In this document: positions 45,849 through 51,085 of the stretch, piece after piece | Position numbering within the stretch: the first letter of the stretch is position 1 | How the letters are laid out: each line of letters starts with the position of its first letter | Assembly (NCBI GenBank): GCA_900314605.1 | Contig: OMVX01000009.1 | Location: forward strand, 35,877-86,961 | Origin: an uncultured Methanobrevibacter sp. | GTDB lineage: Archaea > Methanobacteriota > Methanobacteria > Methanobacteriales > Methanobacteriaceae | Direction of reading: 5' to 3' | Length of the DNA: 51,085 bases | Made by a program: the position numbers and the translations under genes | The notes under the pieces: model-generated | What the model was told of the DNA's origin: nothing | What the model saw: only the letters and a program-made list of their open reading frames with translations | The model's database searches: none

Positions 45849-47687
45849 ATGATTAAAAGAAATATTGTCATATTAGATATTGATTATATTACAGAGGATG
45901 AAAAACCTGTAATACGTTTACTTGCAAGAGAAGTAAATAAAGAGAATCCTAAAAAAATTATTGCATTAGATTATAATTTCACTCCTTATTTCTACATTGA
46001 ACCAAATGACATTAATCAATGTTTAAAAGATTTAGAAGAGTATGAAACAGAGGAAGTAAAAGTTGTAGATAAAAAGGATTTTAAAATACCTAAAAAATTT
46101 ATTAAAATAACTTTTACTCATCCTCAGGAAGTTCCGAAATATAGGAGCCAAATCAAGGATTTAGACTCTGTAATCAATATTCGTGAACACGATATTCCAT
46201 TTTACAGACGTTATTTAATGGATAATGATGTTGTTCCAATGACTATTGTAGAAATTCAAGGTGAAATAATCCAAAACCATGATTCTGTTAAAAACACCTA
46301 TGAAAATTTAGAGATTATTAAACTTAACAGTCATCCTCAAAGGTTAGATGAACATTATTTCAATGATTTCAATATATTAAGTTTTGATTTAGAGGTTTAT
46401 AATCCTAGAGGATTACCAAATTCTGAAATTGATGAAATCATTATGATAGGTATTACCAGTAATTTTGGTATTAAAAAAGTATTATCAACAAAAAATAAAG
46501 TTGGGCAGACAGATAATTCATTTATTGAAACACTACCCTCTGAGAAGGAAATGATTAAAAGATTTGATGAGATTATAAAGACTAATCAGGTAGATATTAT
46601 AGTAGGTTATAATTCTGATAATTTTGATTTTCCATATCTTAAAGATCGTGCAGAAATTCACGGAATTGAATTAAATTGGAGTATCGATGGATCAGATTTA
46701 AAATTTATAAAAAGAGGATTTAGTGAGGCAGCATCATTTAAAGGACTTATTCATGTTGATTTATATTTAGTTATGAGAAGATATATGACCTTAGATAGAT
46801 ACACATTGGAAAGAGTATATTTAGAGTTATTTGGAGAGGAAAAAATCGATGTTCCTGGTGAATTTATTTATGAGTACTGGGATAGTGATGGAGAGGATTT
46901 GGACAGATTATTTGATTATTCTCTTGATGATGTAGTATCAACTTTAATGATAGCAGAGCAAACATTACCATTAAACTTAGAGCTGACACGTATTGTTGGT
47001 CAACCTTTCTTTGATATTACACGTATGACTACAGGTCAACAGGCAGAATGGTATTTAGTAAAAGAAGCATATAAGATTGATGAAGTTATTCCAAATAAAC
47101 CGGAAGCAGGTGATACCTCAAGAGTTCATGATCAAAATGAGGGGGGATTTGTAAAAGAACCTGTACCAGGTTTACATGAAAATCTTATACAATTCGATTT
47201 TAGAAGTTTGTATCCAAGTATTATTATATCAAAAAATATATGTCCTGATGTTTTAGTAATCGATGATAATAATCCTTTAGATAATACTGATTCTACACTT
47301 AATGATGATGAAAGGTATTTTATATCACCAGAACACAATTATAAATTTTTACAAAACCCTAAAGGTTTTATTCCATCTGTCATTGGTAATATTTTAAATC
47401 AAAGATTAAAAATTAAAAAACAGATGAAAGAATCTACTAATCCTACAGAAAAGAAAATCTTAGATATTCAACAATTAGCTATTAAAAGATTAATCAATAC
47501 TATGTATGGTGTTTATGGATATGGAAGATTTAGATGGTATTCTTTTGAATGTGCTCAAGCAATTACTGCATGGGGTAGGGAATATATTCTTTATACTATT
47601 GAAAATGCTAAAAAATATGGTTTCCATACAATATATGCCGATACTGATGGTTTTTATGCAGAATATCGTGATGAAAACCAAAATTAA
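45849..47687 (+). CDS. polB1: Family-B DNA polymerase, large part of a split enzyme (PolB1)
   Basis: 612 residues holding the N-terminal, 3'-5' exonuclease, palm and fingers parts. Exo I has D180/E182 (SFDLEVY), Exo II D260 (YNSDNFDF), Exo III Y357-D361 (YSLDD). Polymerase motif A is DFRSLYPSII (from D450), motif B KRLINTMYGVYGY, motif C YADTDG with D598/D600. It stops only 12 residues after motif C, so the thumb is missing. In Methanothermobacter PolB is made of two polypeptides split in this way, so this is natural, and a small polB2 should lie elsewhere. It overlaps the convergent regulator gene by four bases. Confidence 0.93.
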   Translation: MIKRNIVILDIDYITEDEKPVIRLLAREVNKENPKKIIALDYNFTPYFYIEPNDINQCLKDLEEYETEEVKVVDKKDFKIPKKFIKITFTHPQEVPKYRSQIKDLDSVINIREHDIPFYRRYLMDNDVVPMTIVEIQGEIIQNHDSVKNTYENLEIIKLNSHPQRLDEHYFNDFNILSFDLEVYNPRGLPNSEIDEIIMIGITSNFGIKKVLSTKNKVGQTDNSFIETLPSEKEMIKRFDEIIKTNQVDIIVGYNSDNFDFPYLKDRAEIHGIELNWSIDGSDLKFIKRGFSEAASFKGLIHVDLYLVMRRYMTLDRYTLERVYLELFGEEKIDVPGEFIYEYWDSDGEDLDRLFDYSLDDVVSTLMIAEQTLPLNLELTRIVGQPFFDITRMTTGQQAEWYLVKEAYKIDEVIPNKPEAGDTSRVHDQNEGGFVKEPVPGLHENLIQFDFRSLYPSIIISKNICPDVLVIDDNNPLDNTDSTLNDDERYFISPEHNYKFLQNPKGFIPSVIGNILNQRLKIKKQMKESTNPTEKKILDIQQLAIKRLINTMYGVYGYGRFRWYSFECAQAITAWGREYILYTIENAKKYGFHTIYADTDGFYAEYRDENQN

Positions 47688-48481
47688 TTTATATTCTTTT
47701 TATTTGCTTTATCAAATGCTTTATTAAATCTTTCATCATAGTTTTTACTTATATCTTCATATTGATTCCACATAGCTATTGAAGTATTTTTAAGAGGTAT
47801 TCTTTTATCTTTACTAAATTTACTATACATATGAAGCATTTCTTTTCCATCTCTTATCATCATTTTAACAAATGGTATATTAGCATTTTTTATTTTAATA
47901 TTTGGACTATCTATTTCATCTTTAATATTTATTGTATTACCATTTATTATACAATTAGCTGATGCGAGAATTTTTATTTTAATATTATTTTTTGATGCTT
48001 TATGTAAGGCTTTTTTTAAACTTTCTAATTCATCTTCAAATAAAAATCCTATTCTCATTTTTAATTCTTTTCTAGTTTTTTCTATAAGTTCAATTTCTTT
48101 ATTAATTATTTTTTGTTCTTCTCTAATAAGCCACATTGGAGCAGGAACTTTAGATATTTGATTTTCATAATTATAGATTAATTCATTTTGAGAGTTGTTT
48201 AATTTTTCAATTAATTTATCTTTTTCATTTTTAAAGATTATAGATGGATTAACAGCCCTATAAATATTTGGATGTCCAAATTGGGTTTCAATGTATCCTT
48301 TTTTTGTAAGTTCTTTTAATACACTATAAATCTTTGTTCTAGGTATATTTGATTTATTACTTATTTCTGTAGCTTTTGCTTCAATCATTGAGTTTAAAGT
48401 ATAATATGCTATTGCTTCATATGAACTTAAACCTAATACTTTTAATGATCCAATTATATCTTTATCTATTACATTTTCCAT
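47684..48481 (-). CDS. TrmB-family transcriptional regulator
   Basis: 265 residues. An N-terminal winged helix (residues 8-80: LKVLGLSSYEAIAYYTLNS, IPRTKIYSVLKELTKKGYIE) is typical of TrmB. A helical linker follows and a C-terminal domain with EIELIEKTRKELKMRIGF and KILAS, which resembles the effector domain of TrmB proteins, though short for sugar-binding members. It is divergent from hcp with 286 bases between, so hcp and itself are the probable targets. Its leader carries tandem copies of its own ribosome binding site and start (see 48482-48610). AAGGGATAAA precedes the ATG. Confidence 0.87.
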   Translation of the reverse strand: MENVIDKDIIGSLKVLGLSSYEAIAYYTLNSMIEAKATEISNKSNIPRTKIYSVLKELTKKGYIETQFGHPNIYRAVNPSIIFKNEKDKLIEKLNNSQNELIYNYENQISKVPAPMWLIREEQKIINKEIELIEKTRKELKMRIGFLFEDELESLKKALHKASKNNIKIKILASANCIINGNTINIKDEIDSPNIKIKNANIPFVKMMIRDGKEMLHMYSKFSKDKRIPLKNTSIAMWNQYEDISKNYDERFNKAFDKANKKNIN

Positions 48482-48610
48482 TTTATCCCTTACTACTAAT
48501 TATTTTCTAAATTATCTATTAATAATAATTATTTTCCATTTACCCCTTACTACTAATTATTTTCTAAATTATCTATTAATAATAATTATTTTCCATTTTA
48601 TCCCTTAATA
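48482..48610 (-). repeat. Tandem 57-58 bp repeat duplicating the RBS and start codon of the TrmB-like gene
   Basis: On the minus strand the block AAGGG-(G/A)TAAA-ATGGAAAAT plus about 40 bases occurs twice upstream, and its first part a third time as the real gene start. In each upstream copy the ATG opens a frame of six codons, MENNYY, ended by TAA: 48576-48596 and 48519-48539. The true gene shares MEN and then diverges. The leader thus presents three ribosome binding sites and three ATGs in series, spaced 57 and 58 bases. Confidence 0.85.
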
Positions 48611-48681
48611 ATAATTATTCTCATATTATGGGCTGTTTTTTAGTAAAATTACTTATTTATTTATATTTCTTTTATTATTTA

Positions 48682-48724
48682 ATTGTAACTTTTAACCCAT
48701 GTTTAGTTACAATATATTTATAAG
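48682..48724 (+). promoter_or_regulatory. hcp promoter with inverted-repeat operator
   Basis: ATTGTAACT (48682-48690) and AGTTACAAT (48705-48713) are a perfect 9-bp inverted repeat with a 14-base spacer (half-sites 23 bases apart, about two helical turns). The right half directly abuts the TATA box TTTATAAG (48717-48724), where the BRE would be. Transcription should start near 48747. A dimeric regulator such as the divergent TrmB-like protein could bind here. Confidence 0.65.
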
Positions 48725-48767
48725 CATTCTTAGACTATCAATTAATTAAGTTAAGGAGGTCATAAAA

Positions 48768-50090
48768 ATGATGAAAGATTTACCTAAAGAAAGATTAGAT
48801 ATGTTCTGTTATCAATGTTCACAAACAGTAGCAGGTAATGGATGTTTTATGAAAGGAATGTGTGGTAAAGAACCTACAGTTGCAAGATTACAAGATAATT
48901 TAATTTTTACAATTAAAGGTATTGCTGCATATAATTATCAGGCTAATAAACTTTTTGCTCGAGATGAAGAAGTAGATGAATTTGTAACTAAAGGAATGTA
49001 CACTACCCTTACAAATGTAAATTTCGATACAAATGATTTAGTTCAACTTGGTCTTGATGCAGGAGAAGCAAGTGTAAAAGTTATGAGATTACTTAAAAAT
49101 GCTCATATTGAAGCATATGGAGAACCAACACCTGTTGAAGTTAATGTTGGTGCTCAAGAAGGTCCTGCAATTATTGTAACAGGACATGACTTAAAAGCAC
49201 TTGAAGAACTATTAAAACAATGTGAAGGTACAGGAGTAAATGTTTATACTCATGGTGAAATGTTACCTGCACATGGTTATCCAGGCCTTAGAAAATATTC
49301 TTCCCTAAAAGGTCAATTAGGGGGACCATGGTTTGATCAAAAAGAAACATTTTCTAAATATAATGCAGTTATTTTAGCAACAAGTAATTGTGTACTACTT
49401 CCTAAAGATGATTACAAAGACAGAATTTATACAAGTGGTGTAGCTAAATTACCAGGAGTTTCTCAAATTAATGATTATGATTTTGCTCCTCTTATTAATC
49501 AAGCAAAAGAATTAGGTTCACTAGAAGCTGAGGAACTTAAAACATTTACTACAGGTTTTGGTGTAAGTACTATTTTATCTCTTGCAGATAAAATTAAAGA
49601 ATTAGTAGAAGGAGGAAAAATTAAAAGATTCTTCTTAGTAGGTGGTTGTGATGCACCAATGAAGACTAATAATTATTATAGGGAATTTGTCAAAAATTTA
49701 CCTGAAGATACAGTTGTCTTAACATTAGCATGTGGTAAGTATAAATTCAATGATTTAGATTTAGGTGATATTGAAGGTGTACCTAGATTAATAGATATGG
49801 GTCAATGTAATGATGCAATTGCTGCTGTTGATGTAGCTTTAGCATTATGTGATTTATTTGAATGTGAATTAAATGATTTACCTCTTACTATTGTATTAAG
49901 TTGGATGGAACAAAAAGCTGCAGCTGTTCTTTGGGCTTTATTCTATCTTGGTAAAAAAGACATGTTAATTGGACCAATATTACCTGCATGGGCTAATGAT
50001 GATATTGTTAAAGTTTTAGTGGATACTTATAATTTAACACCTATTAGTGATGATCCAAAAGAAGATATTGCACGTATAATGGGGCAATAA
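48768..50090 (+). CDS. hcp: Hydroxylamine reductase / hybrid cluster protein
   Basis: 440-residue hybrid-cluster protein of the short (archaeal, class III-like) type lacking part of the helical second domain. C14, C17, C26 and C32 (MFCYQCSQ and GCFMKGMC) bind the N-terminal cubane. NCVLLP, GGCDAP, LACGKY and the SWMEQKA segment provide hybrid-cluster ligands. It reduces hydroxylamine or nitric oxide and is usually induced by nitrosative or oxidative stress. AAGGAGGT before the ATG is the strongest kind of ribosome binding site; an ATG one codon later is possible. Confidence 0.95.
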   Translation: MMKDLPKERLDMFCYQCSQTVAGNGCFMKGMCGKEPTVARLQDNLIFTIKGIAAYNYQANKLFARDEEVDEFVTKGMYTTLTNVNFDTNDLVQLGLDAGEASVKVMRLLKNAHIEAYGEPTPVEVNVGAQEGPAIIVTGHDLKALEELLKQCEGTGVNVYTHGEMLPAHGYPGLRKYSSLKGQLGGPWFDQKETFSKYNAVILATSNCVLLPKDDYKDRIYTSGVAKLPGVSQINDYDFAPLINQAKELGSLEAEELKTFTTGFGVSTILSLADKIKELVEGGKIKRFFLVGGCDAPMKTNNYYREFVKNLPEDTVVLTLACGKYKFNDLDLGDIEGVPRLIDMGQCNDAIAAVDVALALCDLFECELNDLPLTIVLSWMEQKAAAVLWALFYLGKKDMLIGPILPAWANDDIVKVLVDTYNLTPISDDPKEDIARIMGQ

Positions 50091-50662
50091 TTAAATTATT
50101 AGTTTTAACTTTTTATTTAACTCTCAATTATTTATTTAATTCCATTTTCTTTTTTATTTTTTTTTTTAAATTTTTTATAATTATTTTTATAATTTATAAT
50201 TTTATTTCTTGATTATTTTTAGAAATGTTTATTATTTGGTTTTTTTTTGTTTACTATTTTTTTTATATTATTGTGTAAACTATTTTTTTTCATGTTTTAA
50301 TGATTTAATATTCTTAATAGATTTAGCGACTTGGATTTATTTTAAATAATTGGTATTTTTTTTATAGGTCATTTATTTTTTTGAGAATTTTCAATTTATT
50401 TTTTATAAATTTTATAAAAAAAATAATGTTAATTATGTGTTTTTTAGAAATAACTGTTAAGGATTTAATTTTTTTTAGGAGATTAATCTTATCACTGGTT
50501 TTAATTTAAAAAAACATTTTTATGACGATTTAGTTGAGTTTTGAAAATTTTTGTCTACTAAAATTTTTGTGGTATGTTCCGATACATTTATATATTTAAA
50601 CATGCTATCATGTTTTAACTTAAAAAATATTAAGTGTGTTAAAATATTATATGAGGTGTTAT
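50091..50662. other. Intergenic: hcp terminator and promoter of the last gene
   Basis: 570 bases. T-rich terminator-like sequence follows hcp, notably TTTTTTATTTTTTTTTTT at about 50150-50168. The middle is low-complexity T-rich sequence without a gene. The right end holds the promoter of the surface-protein gene (50587-50615). Confidence 0.55.
50587..50615 (+). promoter_or_regulatory. Promoter of surface-protein gene with inverted repeat
   Basis: TTTATATA (50587-50594) is a good TATA box, predicting a start near 50617. AAACATG-CTAT-CATGTTT (50598-50615), a perfect 7-bp inverted repeat, lies between TATA and the predicted start, a classic place for an archaeal repressor site. Confidence 0.5.
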
Positions 50663-51085
50663 ATGAAAAAAATATATTTACTTTTAGTATCTTTTATTAT
50701 TTGTATTTTTAGTATTGCATCAATAAGTGCGGCTGAAAATGCTGTAAATGAAGGGATGATTAATAATGAGAATACTCAACAAAATGTAGAAACAGATATT
50801 TATTATGATGATGTTTCTGCTAGTGCTGAGAATGTTGAACTTAATTTGGAAGATAATGATGATAAAGAAGATGTATCTGTAACAGATGAAACTACAACAG
50901 ACAATGATGATGAGTTATCTTTTACAGATTTAAATACAATTATTAATGATAATTCTAATTCTACAATCTACTTAACTAACAACGGATACTACAAATATGA
51001 TAATACTTCAGACGAAAAATTAACAAATGGAATTATTATAAACAGAGATTTAATAATTTATGGAAATGGAGCAACAATAAATGGT
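50663..51085 (+). CDS. Secreted surface (adhesin-like) protein, N-terminal part; runs off the window
   Basis: The 141 residues visible begin with a signal peptide (MKKIYLLLVSFIICIFSI, then ASISAAEN with a likely cut after SAA). An acidic Asp/Glu/Asn/Thr-rich linker follows. The last part, FTDLNTIINDNSNSTIYLTN...IINRDLIIYGNGATING, is the start of a parallel beta-helix/pectate-lyase-like repeat typical of methanobacterial adhesin-like proteins. GAGGTG lies four bases before ATG 50663; an in-frame ATG at 50651 contains that Shine-Dalgarno and is less likely. The 3' end is outside the window. Confidence 0.88.
   Translation, partial: MKKIYLLLVSFIICIFSIASISAAENAVNEGMINNENTQQNVETDIYYDDVSASAENVELNLEDNDDKEDVSVTDETTTDNDDELSFTDLNTIINDNSNSTIYLTNNGYYKYDNTSDEKLTNGIIINRDLIIYGNGATING

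Noticed and set aside
45849-47687. PolB as a truncated pseudogene
   Set aside because: All exonuclease and palm motifs are intact, and a split at this place is known in Methanobacteriales.

Overview
The window is a 51-kb stretch of a very AT-rich archaeal chromosome, most likely a methanogen of the order Methanobacteriales. Methanosphaera fits best and Methanobrevibacter is the main alternative. The evidence is the methanogenic Ftr gene, a complete Ehb energy-converting hydrogenase operon, archaeal fibrillarin/Nop5, archaeosine genes, a family-B DNA polymerase split just after motif C (the Methanobacteriales arrangement), GGTG/GTGAT-type ribosome binding sites, TATA-type promoters and secreted Ig-repeat surface proteins. 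Genus is an inference from sequence style; no database was searched.

Layout. (1) 1-340: the right end of a transposon-like repeat, then a tRNA-Trp gene whose 84-nt intron doubles as a box C/D guide RNA. (2) 680-4727, minus strand: potassium uptake genes trkA and two trkH paralogs separated by a 107-bp MITE. A TVGYGD potassium channel lies at 7675-8889. (3) 5231-15677: a flippase-like membrane protein, ftr, Nnr (NAD(P)H-hydrate repair), sfsA, sirtuin, argG, an M14-type deacylase and a YdjM-like membrane protein. (4) 15917-25152: ehbA to ehbP in canonical order with many overlapping start/stop codons, ending in a 14-T tract, followed by a separate ACT-domain gene that may be ehbQ. (5) 26068-31193, minus strand: a solo Cas4-like protein with an apparently damaged catalytic motif, a predicted nucleotidyltransferase and a large Ig-repeat surface protein. 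(6) 31932-39832: DUF366, queD, queE, two four-CBS-domain proteins, pheA, two membrane-anchored proteins and coaC/coaB as two genes. (7) 40580-42595, minus strand: fibrillarin and Nop5, with an unexplained structured element just downstream in a convergent intergenic region. (8) 43047-50090: pyrD-pyrK, an AI-2E family transporter, polB1, a TrmB-like regulator and divergent hcp. (9) A truncated surface-protein gene runs off the right edge.

How the parts fit. Ehb couples ion flux to hydrogen-driven reduction of ferredoxin, Ftr belongs to the C1 pathway, and the Trk/channel genes handle potassium. Fibrillarin and Nop5 are the protein partners of box C/D guides such as the one inside the tRNA-Trp intron. 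TrmB-like/hcp look like a regulator-target pair, with a perfect 9-bp inverted repeat next to the hcp TATA box.

Most interesting signals: three genes that appear to start at ATT (pheA most convincingly); a tandemly repeated leader that copies the ribosome binding site and start codon of the TrmB-like gene into two six-codon upstream ORFs; a 140-bp MITE with perfect 8-bp target duplications; the degenerate Cas4-like protein; and a structured RNA candidate at 40144-40217.
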